A DNA stretch of 15,626 nucleotides from JANYHY01 sp043784605 (lineage in GTDB: Bacteria > Myxococcota_A > Polyangia > Polyangiales > Polyangiaceae). Location of the stretch: contig JAYVYD010000202.1 in NCBI GenBank assembly GCA_043784605.1, positions 1 to 15,626 of the forward strand, given 5' to 3'. Below, piece after piece: positions 8,201 to 14,764 of this stretch. Position numbers and translations under genes: made by a program. The notes beneath the pieces are model-generated. The model was given only the letters and a program-made list of their open reading frames with translations. It had not been told where the DNA came from and did no database searches. The number at the start of each line of letters is the position of its first letter. The stretch's first letter is position 1.

Positions 8201-9207
8201 GCTTGGTCTCCACCTTGGATCGTGACGACGAACTCGGAGAGCTCGTGCGAGCCATAGCGGCTGCCTTGCGAGTACAAGAAGGCGAGCATCGCCTCGTACA
8301 TTCGTCCCGCGTCCGCGTAGCGCTCCTTCGGAGTCTTGGCCATGGCGGTGGCGAGGATCGCGAGCAGCTCGGGCGGTGCTTCCGGACGCAACAGAGTCGC
8401 CGGGGGGTACTCGCACGCTTGCACGCGGCGCAGTGTCTCGAAGGTCGTCGGTGCGCTGAACGGGTTCACGCCCGCGATGCACTCGTAGAGCACGATGCCG
8501 AGGCTGAAGAGATCGCTGCGCGCATCCACCGGCTCACCGCGCGCTTGCTCTGGGCTCATGTAGCCGAACTTGCCGTGGAGCTGGCGCGTGCGCGTGTCCT
8601 CGGTCTCGTTTTGTTCGAGAGCGCCGCGCGCTTTCGCGATGCCGAAGTCCGTGACCTTGACCTCGCCCTCGAACGAGACGAGCACGTTCTGCGGAGAGAC
8701 ATCTCGGTGCACGATGCCGAGCGGCCTGAGCTGCTCGTCGCGTCGTCGGTGCGCGTGATCGAGACCCTTCGCAACCTCGGCGCACGCGAACACCGCAATC
8801 TCGATCGGCATCGGCACTTGTTGTCGACGGCAGCGTGCCAGCAGCGTGGCGAGGTCCAGGCCGTGCACGTACTCCATCGCCATGAAGTAAGCGTCTTGAG
8901 ACTTCGCGTCCTCTCCGAGCGGCGCGCGGCCCAGGTCGAAGACCTGCACGATGTTCGCGTGCGAGAGTCGCACCGCGAGCTTGGCCTCGTGGATGAACAT
9001 GTCGACGAACTCTTGACTTCGCGCGAGCTCCGGCAAGATCCGCTTGATGACGAGGACCTTCTCGAACCCCTCCACGCCGAAGCTCTTCGCCTTGAAGACC
9101 TCCGCCATACCGCCTTGACCCAGGCGCTCGAGGAGTCGATAGCGACCGAAGGCCTTGGCAACCGGAGTCACCGAAGCGCCCTGACCACTCCCTGAGATCC
9201 CACTCAC
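5230..9207 (-). CDS. Ser/Thr kinase - degenerate cyclase - STAND ATPase - TPR protein
   Basis: A 1,325-residue cytoplasmic signalling protein. The kinase domain (about 23-312) is complete: glycine loop GQGGMAEV (30-37), Lys55 in VIK, Glu74, HRDVSPQN from 167, DFG at 187-189 and MSPEQ in place of APE. Residues 391-550 resemble a class III nucleotide cyclase, but the first metal-binding region reads TALVVEFPRGD instead of the usual DIVGST-like motif; GGRVYKRESDQVVALFG from 421 matches the second, so it is probably inactive and sensory. FVGRKEEL at 553 opens an ATPase with Walker A GAHGVGKTR (582-590), Walker B FAWDAAH (703-709) and GHPLFIEEV (791-799). From about 940 to the end are helical TPR-like repeats. 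The GTG start is backed by a good ribosome site. It heads the operon with the VWA and membrane proteins. The domain order resembles TOMM-associated kinase/cyclase fusions, but no TOMM gene is in the window. Confidence 0.95.
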   Translation of the reverse strand: MSGISGSGQGASVTPVAKAFGRYRLLERLGQGGMAEVFKAKSFGVEGFEKVLVIKRILPELARSQEFVDMFIHEAKLAVRLSHANIVQVFDLGRAPLGEDAKSQDAYFMAMEYVHGLDLATLLARCRRQQVPMPIEIAVFACAEVAKGLDHAHRRRDEQLRPLGIVHRDVSPQNVLVSFEGEVKVTDFGIAKARGALEQNETEDTRTRQLHGKFGYMSPEQARGEPVDARSDLFSLGIVLYECIAGVNPFSAPTTFETLRRVQACEYPPATLLRPEAPPELLAILATAMAKTPKERYADAGRMYEAMLAFLYSQGSRYGSHELSEFVVTIQGGDQAPSGSQIEILDGDAVAPQAERTPVEVPPSRSISSVSRVETGVRAVGIDRAAGLGERREVTALVVEFPRGDSTEACSKTCELVLRYGGRVYKRESDQVVALFGLGEPDGRDTEVATRCALLTMRALGGDRPPSAGLHTARIHVSDEGEPTEDERLSGLFASARELARARDGRCVISGAAMRQVKSLFVFEPLNDGSQITNVSGAIVKDVRGPSETFGRFVGRKEELRRIGELLASATRRSARAITVRGAHGVGKTRLLYEVERRLIKGGYNVGWYIATCPPRGREIPLSGLVCMLQILCGTVDGDTHERVMTVLPRLRALGLHDDEVNAVLTSLGANVPTSSSITAKTALRTAFTRMVASLCEDKPHTFAWDAAHCMDEDSFSILEHALGKLKSSRVVFAFTTREGFSHTLEKIEGHLGLDLADLKGEDVARLIAYRLGTDTVPDELVRFVGDRAGGHPLFIEEVIKGLQDASAVTVGERKVVSMRLVGQELALPKTLRGLVASRVARLSAADRASLQASAVLGEPIVTSVLATMLSQQVAPLEKSIDALIKAELLVRTGPSELRLPSPIVREVVIDALPHEATRELHAAAGTALEQSLGDRAWEQASRIATHFYESGDRERAATYFGKSGERRLEARLLEAAVRDISRAIELCDTNRRTPEELGSWLDDLAIAVRLVRAAPEAGQMCDRVIARLDQASDVPARVRARVNACRIFVAMHKFDVATTYLTDAEKIAAGNDDMMKLVLVSAAEMAGRRGEFAQSLKLLLRMQKLATHEGDKQEEHKILINLAQAHAAVGDRASSLAALESAERLLPDDTAAQCERQKLRGLVYYFTRDFQRAAIESEKAVDMARALGLTYEVGVNLHNVGDVLIRLDDHARAYGALQQSLALCDEFGFERLASHNRMLLAYLAGLKGDAEAEKLLSAGVRYAEANEFMWDVISGRYFLAQLAIKRGGDRDKAKKEIEALRDMARSAGHMLVAEDCEEALLTLG

Positions 9208-9431
9208 GACTTCCCCCTCATCGACTCGCTCTCGGTCCGCTCTTCACCTGTTGTCGCGTTCGGCGATCGACAAGTCTTGATGCATGGATTCGCCGCCGCA
9301 CTTGTGACCAAACCAATCGAGCTTAGCACCAAGCTTGGAATGAACCCGCGCCCAGGGCGTACCGCTGTCCTGCGTGCAACGAAAGAAAAAAGCGAACGCG
9401 TCGTGTGCCGCGTGGACCTACCTCGTCCTAC
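9208..9431. other. Intergenic gap between the two minus-strand clusters
   Basis: This 224 bp gap follows the metallohydrolase stop and precedes the kinase gene, so it should hold the kinase promoter and perhaps a terminator of the upstream cluster. It is less GC-rich than its surroundings, with an A-run at 9381-9391. A perfect 10 bp palindrome CCAAGCTTGG lies at 9329-9338, and AGCTT/AAGCT arms can form a short 5 bp hairpin nearby. No convincing -35/-10 pair or strong terminator is visible, and I see no credible gene. Confidence 0.5.
9210..9219 (-). promoter_or_regulatory. Ribosome binding site of the kinase gene
   Basis: Read on the minus strand, GAGGGGGAAG lies just upstream of the GTG at 9207, with about 8 nt between GAGG and the start codon. 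It is among the clearest Shine-Dalgarno sequences in the window and supports GTG as the start. Confidence 0.7.
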
Positions 9432-11741
9432 TCATCGCGCGACCCAGATCGGATTCGTGAACGCCATCGGCGGCACGGGCATGAACGGCAGTACGTCGTC
9501 CAGCATTCGTGTGCCTCGTGCGATGACGACGACCCAAGTCGGCGCAGTCACCGTGAGGTGCAGCTCCGCGTCGAGGCGGACGCAGCGCGCTTGGGCATCG
9601 GCGAGCGAGCCGTCGATCTTGCCGATCGACGTGGGACGCGTCGCGATCGGGATCGTCTGCGTCAACTTGCCTCCGACGACGACCTCGAGCGAAGTGACGT
9701 CGACCCACGGCGCGGCGCGGACGACCACGTGCCCGGAGATCGGAGTGTGACTCTCTGCGATCTCGTCGCCGGGTCTTGCGCCCTCGAGCTCCAAATCGAT
9801 CACGGGGCCGCTCGATACGGTCGCGTGCCCTTTCTTCAGCTCTTCGACGACACGCGCCGGATCGATGTGCTCGTCGTCACCCGTCGCGACCAGCGTGCGC
9901 GGGTAGCCGGCCCACTGGTACTGGATGCGATGCGAGTCGCTCGAGCCGGTCGCGGTCGGCTTCTGCCCCGCGTTGAGGAGCGCGAACCAATCGGCGAGCA
10001 CGGCGTCCACGCGCGACGGGGCCGCGAGATCGTAGCCGTTGTAGACCTCGATCGTGTCGAAGTCGGTGCGCATCGTCTTCGGGATCGCGCCGCCGGGTCG
10101 AAAGCCGTTCATCTCGAAGTAACCGATCTGCTTCGGCAGGCGCGGATGGTTCACTTGCAAAATGCGCTTCGGATCGCCGGCACGCGCGGCGACGAAGAGT
10201 TTGTCGGCCGTGGTGTTGCGGAAGGGCGGGACGTTGTCGGTGAGCGGGTACGGAAACACGCCGAAGTGGCCGAACCTCGGGGAGAACGTCGTCACCTCGA
10301 CCCCGCGGACGGTCGCGAGCTCGCTCGTCAAACCTTGAACCTCGAGTGCAGGACCGTAGTCGCCTACGATATTGTGCTCGGTGGGAACGGCGAAGTCGAC
10401 ACCGGCGGCAACGAGCGAGAGCACGCGATCCTCGACGAGCACGGGTGAGTCGAAGCTCGGGCGTGCGTGCACGTGCAGATCGCATCCGACGACTCCCGGA
10501 GTCGGAACGACGTGCCGTGGCGCCAGATCGATCACGACCCGCTGATCCGATCCGACGTCCACCGTGACCGCGTCGATGCTCCACTCGAAGCCCTTGGTCG
10601 CGGCCACTCGATAACGACCTTTCGGCACTGGCGTCGTGACCGACCCGCGCAGCGCGTCGATCAGCGGTCCCGCGCCAGAAGCCCTGTAATCAGGGCCGAA
10701 GCTCGGATCGAGCGTGCCCTCCACGCCATGCACGAGCAGACGCGCGGTGAGCGGCGCGTGTGTGTCGCCGTCCGTGACGTGCACTTCGATCTCGCCGCCC
10801 TCGCTCACGTCGAGCTGGAGCTCGTACCCAGTGCCCGGCATGAAGTACGTCGGTGAGCTCGTCGCGACCTTCGTCGTCCCGCGGACGCTCGCGTACCAAT
10901 TGGTGACCTCTCGTGGGACGCGAACCTCGAAGCGACCGTCCGTCTTCGTGACGAAGCGCACGCGCGGCAAGCCCTCGTCGTCCAAGCCAACCACGCGCGC
11001 GGAGCCGCCCACGCCGTGCACGACGCCCTTCACGAGCTCCGACGGAACGCCGTTCAGCGACGAGGTCAGCGCGGCGCCGTCGCTCGAGAGCTGCACGCGC
11101 AACGCGAGCGAGTCCGTGCTCGTGCTCACGCGCAGCTTGCCGTCCTCGGGCTCGGCGAACGCGACGAGTGACTTTGCGGTGATCGCGAGCGGCGTGTCTT
11201 CGCCGAACATCACGAACGGCGCCGGCACCAGCGCCGAGTCCGCGATGACTCCGACGCCCGGCACGAACGCGTCTCCCGAGCGCATCTCGAGAGCGAGGGA
11301 TGCCTTGAGGCTCTCCTCTTCGGGCGGCGAGATCGTCTTGATGGTGACCTTCAGGTCGAGCGTGTTCGCGGCCGGATCCACACGCGCCTCGACGTCTGCG
11401 TCCACGTGCACGTCGGCGAACGACGCAGAGACCGCACCACGCAGCGTGCCCGCCGTCTTCTGGTCCGTGGATGCGAGCCGGAGCGGCAGACGCAGATCGC
11501 GGTAGCGGAGGACGAGCTGTCCCTCGTAACGAGTCTTGCCGTCTCTGCTCTCGACGAAGAGCGCGCCGTCAGTCGGTCGTATCGCGAACACCGCGCCCGC
11601 CGTATCGAGTCGTAGGCCTCCGCCGGGCCCGTGCACCGATTGGTAGTGCTGCGCGAGACCGTCGAGAGCGCGAGCGCCGAAGAACGCGCCGCACGCGAGC
11701 GCCGCGACGAACGCGTACGTGCGGAGCTCGGACCTCGCCAC
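9432..11741 (-). CDS. Exported CehA/McbA-type PHP metallohydrolase
   Basis: A 769-residue protein starting at GTG 11741, 9 bp after the tsaE stop. Residues 8-30 form a signal peptide or anchor (YAFVAALACGAFFGARAL), so it probably acts outside the cytoplasm. Residues 40-410 are beta-rich; a carboxypeptidase-regulatory or carbohydrate-binding-like fold is likely around 310-410. The PHP metal-binding domain starts at about 418: DLHVHARPSFDS (Asp421, His423, His425), TEHN at 454-457, GVEVTTFSPRFGHFG from 480 (Glu482, His492), NHPR at 531-534 and SDSH at 601-604. These are the expected ligands of the multi-metal site, so the enzyme looks active. About 120 residues of beta structure follow. CehA/McbA relatives hydrolyse carbamate or phosphodiester-type bonds; the substrate here is unknown. 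It is the last gene of the lgt-to-tsaE cluster. Confidence 0.9.
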   Translation of the reverse strand: MARSELRTYAFVAALACGAFFGARALDGLAQHYQSVHGPGGGLRLDTAGAVFAIRPTDGALFVESRDGKTRYEGQLVLRYRDLRLPLRLASTDQKTAGTLRGAVSASFADVHVDADVEARVDPAANTLDLKVTIKTISPPEEESLKASLALEMRSGDAFVPGVGVIADSALVPAPFVMFGEDTPLAITAKSLVAFAEPEDGKLRVSTSTDSLALRVQLSSDGAALTSSLNGVPSELVKGVVHGVGGSARVVGLDDEGLPRVRFVTKTDGRFEVRVPREVTNWYASVRGTTKVATSSPTYFMPGTGYELQLDVSEGGEIEVHVTDGDTHAPLTARLLVHGVEGTLDPSFGPDYRASGAGPLIDALRGSVTTPVPKGRYRVAATKGFEWSIDAVTVDVGSDQRVVIDLAPRHVVPTPGVVGCDLHVHARPSFDSPVLVEDRVLSLVAAGVDFAVPTEHNIVGDYGPALEVQGLTSELATVRGVEVTTFSPRFGHFGVFPYPLTDNVPPFRNTTADKLFVAARAGDPKRILQVNHPRLPKQIGYFEMNGFRPGGAIPKTMRTDFDTIEVYNGYDLAAPSRVDAVLADWFALLNAGQKPTATGSSDSHRIQYQWAGYPRTLVATGDDEHIDPARVVEELKKGHATVSSGPVIDLELEGARPGDEIAESHTPISGHVVVRAAPWVDVTSLEVVVGGKLTQTIPIATRPTSIGKIDGSLADAQARCVRLDAELHLTVTAPTWVVVIARGTRMLDDVLPFMPVPPMAFTNPIWVAR

Positions 11742-11750
11742 GGTTTCCGA

Positions 11751-12200
11751 TTAGAGCACGGCCGCGCGTGGCCCATCGAGCTTAGCGCGGCGCCCGGCTC
11801 CGTCGATCTCGAGCGACACCAGCAACTCGGCTGGCCCTCCGAGCAACGACTCCCAAGACGCGCCCCACTCGCACAGCACGATGGCGCCCTCGCCACGGCG
11901 CTCACGCAGACCCAACCGCGCGAGCTCGATCGGCAGGGCATCGGGCTCGTCGAGGAGACGATACAGATCTGCGTGAAGCAATGGCGCGCGGGGCGTCTCG
12001 TACTCGAGCACGAGCGCGAACGTCGGGCTCGCGACGCGCGTGTCGTCCGGTACTCCGAGCGCGCGGGCGATCGCCCCAGCCAGCAGCGTCTTGCCTGCGC
12101 CGAGCGGCCCGTCCAAGAGCACGAGATCGCCAGGCTGTAGCGCTGCCCCAAGGGTCGCCCCGAGCCGTAGCGTGTCGGCGACGGTCGCGAGCGCGAGCAT
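11751..12200 (-). CDS. tsaE: tRNA threonylcarbamoyladenosine biosynthesis ATPase TsaE
   Basis: TsaE is the ATPase that works with TsaB, TsaC and TsaD to make N6-threonylcarbamoyladenosine at position 37 of ANN-decoding tRNAs, in the cytoplasm. The product is 149 residues, normal for the family (about 150). It has Walker A GPLGAGKT at 31-38, SPTF at 58-61, HADLYR at 76-81 and the CEWG motif at 110-113. A TTG one codon upstream is possible, but the ATG at 12200 overlaps the previous gene's stop as TGATG, the usual arrangement for coupled translation, so I chose it. The stop is 9 bp before the metallohydrolase start. The other t6A genes are not in the window. Confidence 0.95.
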   Translation of the reverse strand: MLALATVADTLRLGATLGAALQPGDLVLLDGPLGAGKTLLAGAIARALGVPDDTRVASPTFALVLEYETPRAPLLHADLYRLLDEPDALPIELARLGLRERRGEGAIVLCEWGASWESLLGGPAELLVSLEIDGAGRRAKLDGPRAAVL

Positions 12201-13243
12201 CAAAACCTGAAAGAGGCGCGAGCCGTGCCGCCCATCAGCACGAGTGCGCCGGTGCCGCCGAGGTTCGTCGGTACGTCGAACGCGACCTCGAGCTGGACTC
12301 GGTCGCCGAGCCCGATCGCGCCGAACACTTGACCCCTCAAGAGAAAGCGCGGTTGCTTGTCGCCGCCGAGCGGGAAGAACCCGCCGATGTCGAGCTCCGG
12401 TCCCGCGAAGATGCGGAGCGTGGGCGCGATCGGGATCGCGTAGCGCGCGCCCGCGTCGAGCCAGATCGACTGAGGCCCGACGATCGGAAAGCCGAAGTCA
12501 GCTCGCAGCGCGAGCCCGGGGACCGCATCGATCGCGTACTCGCCGGAGACGAAGCCCTCGCCGGACAATGACGAGCCCACCGCGTTGTCGGGTCGCACCA
12601 CGGCGCCAAACACGCCAACACCAAGGCCCGCCGCGATCGGATGGTCCTCGGCGTACGTGTGCCTCACCGCCGGGACGGGAGGAGGAAGCGGTGGTGCTGG
12701 CGGCAGCAGCAGCTTCTCCGGTGGCTTCTCGGGCGGCTTCTCGGGCGGCTTGCCGTTGCCCTTCTCCCACGGGATCTCCGAGTTGCCGATGCCCTCGGGC
12801 CGCAGAAGGAGCGCGAGCATCTCCGAGATCTGTGTCGGCGCTTGCGCGGGATCGATCTCGCGCGCGAGCGACTCTACGCGACCGGTCTCGACCTGACAGA
12901 CGTCGACCTCGAGCTTGTAGGTCGGCCCGTGCGGATCGACGCGGCCGACGAGCGTCCACTGAGACGACGATGCGCGTCCAGCCGCGCGGTACTCGACGCT
13001 CGTGTCCGGCGTGCCATCGGCCACCGCCATGATCGCGGTCGTCATCTCCGAGTCCGACGGAAGCGTGTGCGCGCGCAGCAGCACGGCGGCACGCGTCGCG
13101 TTTTTGGCGTCGTCGATCTGTGCGGGCGTGGCTCCGGCGCCGCTGTTGAACGGCAGCACGGCCACTTTGTCAGCCAGCGCGGTCAGCGCGAGGAGCTGAG
13201 CCGCTGCGAGCGCGAGAGCGAAGGGTCCCCTAACAATGCGCAT
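12200..13243 (-). CDS. Exported protein: AVLPF-type domain, Pro-rich linker, barrel-like C-terminus
   Basis: From the ATG at 13243 the product is 347 residues. The open frame extends upstream to 13339, but only this start puts a signal peptide first: MRIVRG then a hydrophobic Ala/Leu run, with likely cleavage after TALA (21-24). Residues 26-150 begin KVAVLPF and recall the alpha/beta periplasmic domains of CsgG/TolB-like proteins. Residues 162-193 are a charged and Pro-rich linker with PEKP repeats and PPAPPLPPPVP, like a periplasm-spanning arm. Residues 200-347 alternate hydrophobic and polar residues, with many Gly and aromatics, and end in FRF; a C-terminal aromatic is typical of outer-membrane beta-barrels. 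I infer an outer-membrane protein of unknown job. Its TGA overlaps the tsaE ATG; it starts 70 bp after the sigma-like gene. Confidence 0.8.
   Translation of the reverse strand: MRIVRGPFALALAAAQLLALTALADKVAVLPFNSGAGATPAQIDDAKNATRAAVLLRAHTLPSDSEMTTAIMAVADGTPDTSVEYRAAGRASSSQWTLVGRVDPHGPTYKLEVDVCQVETGRVESLAREIDPAQAPTQISEMLALLLRPEGIGNSEIPWEKGNGKPPEKPPEKPPEKLLLPPAPPLPPPVPAVRHTYAEDHPIAAGLGVGVFGAVVRPDNAVGSSLSGEGFVSGEYAIDAVPGLALRADFGFPIVGPQSIWLDAGARYAIPIAPTLRIFAGPELDIGGFFPLGGDKQPRFLLRGQVFGAIGLGDRVQLEVAFDVPTNLGGTGALVLMGGTARASFRF
12713..12751 (-). repeat. In-gene tandem repeat encoding PEKP units
   Basis: About three copies of a 12 bp unit (cttctcgggcgg on the plus strand, with the first copy slightly diverged) encode KPPEKPPEKPPEK at residues 165-177 of the exported protein. 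The repeat keeps the frame and forms part of its proline-rich linker, so copy-number change would alter only linker length. Confidence 0.85.
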
Positions 13244-13313
13244 CTTCTGTTTCGTTCCATGGTTGGGCCCGGCGCTGAGACTCATAGCGCGCATCGCTCG
13301 CCTTGTCGCGTTT

Positions 13314-13658
13314 TCAGCCCTTCGCAATGACCTTCGCAAGCGCCAGCGCGTGCCGAACCTCCTGCTCCGTGAGCGACGCTCGCTCGGCGATTTCGGCGAC
13401 TTTTGGCGGGCGCGAGAGCTCGATGCGCAAATCGCGGGCGGTCGCGATCACGAGCTTGAGGCGAGACTCCCCGCCACCGCCCGAGGGTCCGATCACGCGG
13501 CGACCGCGCGCTTCGAGCGCCGCGATCAGTGCGTCGATCTCGTCCGTTGTGATCGCTATTCCGCCGAGCGCCTCCCCGATCTCGTCGAGCGAGATCGTCT
13601 TGGTCTTGTCGCTCATGACGAACAACGACCCGAGCACGCGCGCGACTTCGCGCCTCAT
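13314..13658 (-). CDS. Small protein resembling sigma-70 regions 1.1 and 3
   Basis: The product is 114 residues from the ATG at 13658, which overlaps the glycosyltransferase stop (ATGA); an internal ATG at 13616 would give 100 residues and cannot be excluded. Residues 21-56 (ISLDEIGEAL, then ITTDEIDALIAALEARGRRVI) resemble sigma-70 region 1.1, where helices carrying DEI and LEE/LEA patterns precede an acidic linker. A short Gly-rich stretch (59-64) follows. Residues 65-112 (TARDLRIELSRPP, KVAEIAERASLTEQEVRHALALAK) resemble sigma region 3, which typically reads RELxQELGREPTPEEIAERLG followed by EEVREAL. Promoter-recognition regions 2 and 4 are absent, so it cannot be a normal sigma factor. A role in modulating RNA polymerase or sigma is inference; a plain helix-turn-helix DNA-binding protein is the alternative. 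Confidence 0.75.
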   Translation of the reverse strand: MRREVARVLGSLFVMSDKTKTISLDEIGEALGGIAITTDEIDALIAALEARGRRVIGPSGGGGESRLKLVIATARDLRIELSRPPKVAEIAERASLTEQEVRHALALAKVIAKG

Positions 13659-14761
13659 CGATCGATCCGCTCCACGGCGAGGATACGACCCCCAGCGCCC
13701 ACGCGATATCGACGTCCCGCCCACTCGATCGAGCCGCGGAGCGACGCGCGCGCGGCGGCCAAGAGCACGAGCGTGTCGGCGACCGGCGCGAGCAAAGCGT
13801 TGAGCATGCTTGCACGACCGCGATACGGACCGCGCGTGAGAGCGACGGCGAGCAGAAGGCGGGCCACCACGAGCGCGAAGAACGCGGGCCACGCGTTTGC
13901 CAACGCGCAGAGCAGCGCGGCGATCGGGAGCGGCGCCATCAAGAACGGGTACGTCAACAGCAGCGCCGCGCGGTGCGCGCGTACGACGCGGAGCCATCGC
14001 GTCAGCTGATCGAAGACCTGCAGCACGCCGTGATGATTCTCCACCAGCGCAGCACGATCCGACATGAGCACACGCGCGCCCTTGTTTTTTGCTGCCTCCA
14101 CGAGCGCGACGTCGTCACCGATCGTGTGCATCACGCACGCATAGCCGCCGATCGCGTCGAGGAGCGGTGCGCGCATCGCGACGAGCTTGCCGGCGATCGC
14201 CGGCGAAGACCCCGTGATTCGGGAGAGGCCCGCGATCACCGCGAAGGCTTGCGGGGACAGCGCGATGATCGCTTGCGCGAGGCGTCCGCTTGGAGATGGC
14301 GGCGCGAACGACAGAGCGAGCCCCTCGTCCAGCGCAAGGATGAGCGCGTCCAAGTCGCCAGGCAGGAGGCGCACGTCGGAGTCCGCGTGAACGACGACGC
14401 TGCGCTCGTCGAGCTCCGCCGCAACGAGCGCGAGACCCGCGGCAAGGTGCGCCGACTTGCGATTCTGCGCGGCGTCGTCGGCCAGCCCGCTCACTGCGAC
14501 GCGCACGCCTTCGGGCACCGCGATCGCGACGGGCGCACACCAGACGCGCACCAGCTCACCCGAGTACGCGCGTGCATCAAAGAGGAGGCGCGCCACGATC
14601 GCCGGAGAGGCAATCTCCATCGGCCGCAGCAGAAAGACTCGCGAGGCGCCGCGTCGACTCGTCGGGGTAGCGCGCACCACGGAGGCCACGAGGCAAACGA
14701 TCGTAAACGCCGTCGCGACGCCCGCGTGCACCAGAGCGACGACAAGGAGCGGCGAGACCAC
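13655..14761 (-). CDS. GT21-like (ceramide glucosyltransferase-type) membrane glycosyltransferase
   Basis: A 368-residue GT-A-fold glycosyltransferase of the processive/lipid type. An N-terminal membrane helix spans about 4-30. VFLLRPMEI (42-50) matches the opening strand VSVLKPL of ceramide glucosyltransferases and HpnI-like enzymes. NRKSA at 100-104 and HADSD from 125 (Asp127, Asp129) correspond to the nucleotide-sugar and metal-binding motifs. GKLVAMRAPLLDAIGGY precedes GDD at 215-217, the acidic pair expected to include the catalytic base. QLTRW at 252-256 is the (Q/R)xxRW motif. C-terminal hydrophobic segments lie at about 264-308 and 319-341, followed by IEWAGRRYRV. A UDP-sugar is probably transferred to a lipid acceptor at the inner membrane; the exact acceptor is unknown. 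The GTG start lies 3 bp after the lgt stop, and the stop overlaps the small sigma-like gene. Confidence 0.88.
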   Translation of the reverse strand: MVSPLLVVALVHAGVATAFTIVCLVASVVRATPTSRRGASRVFLLRPMEIASPAIVARLLFDARAYSGELVRVWCAPVAIAVPEGVRVAVSGLADDAAQNRKSAHLAAGLALVAAELDERSVVVHADSDVRLLPGDLDALILALDEGLALSFAPPSPSGRLAQAIIALSPQAFAVIAGLSRITGSSPAIAGKLVAMRAPLLDAIGGYACVMHTIGDDVALVEAAKNKGARVLMSDRAALVENHHGVLQVFDQLTRWLRVVRAHRAALLLTYPFLMAPLPIAALLCALANAWPAFFALVVARLLLAVALTRGPYRGRASMLNALLAPVADTLVLLAAARASLRGSIEWAGRRYRVGAGGRILAVERIDR

Positions 14762-14764
14762 GCC

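Noticed and set aside
6832..9195. A 787-codon open frame on the plus strand opposite the kinase gene
   Set aside because: Composition is dominated by Arg, Ala, Glu and His with no domains; it mirrors the kinase frame, a usual artefact in GC-rich genes.
5230..9207. Assignment of the kinase to a TOMM (thiazole/oxazole peptide) biosynthesis cluster
   Set aside because: The domain order matches TOMM kinase/cyclase fusions, but no precursor peptide, cyclodehydratase or dehydrogenase gene is visible, and such kinases also occur alone.
9329..9338. Palindrome CCAAGCTTGG as an operator
   Set aside because: Single short copy with no second site or placed promoter; chance occurrence cannot be excluded.
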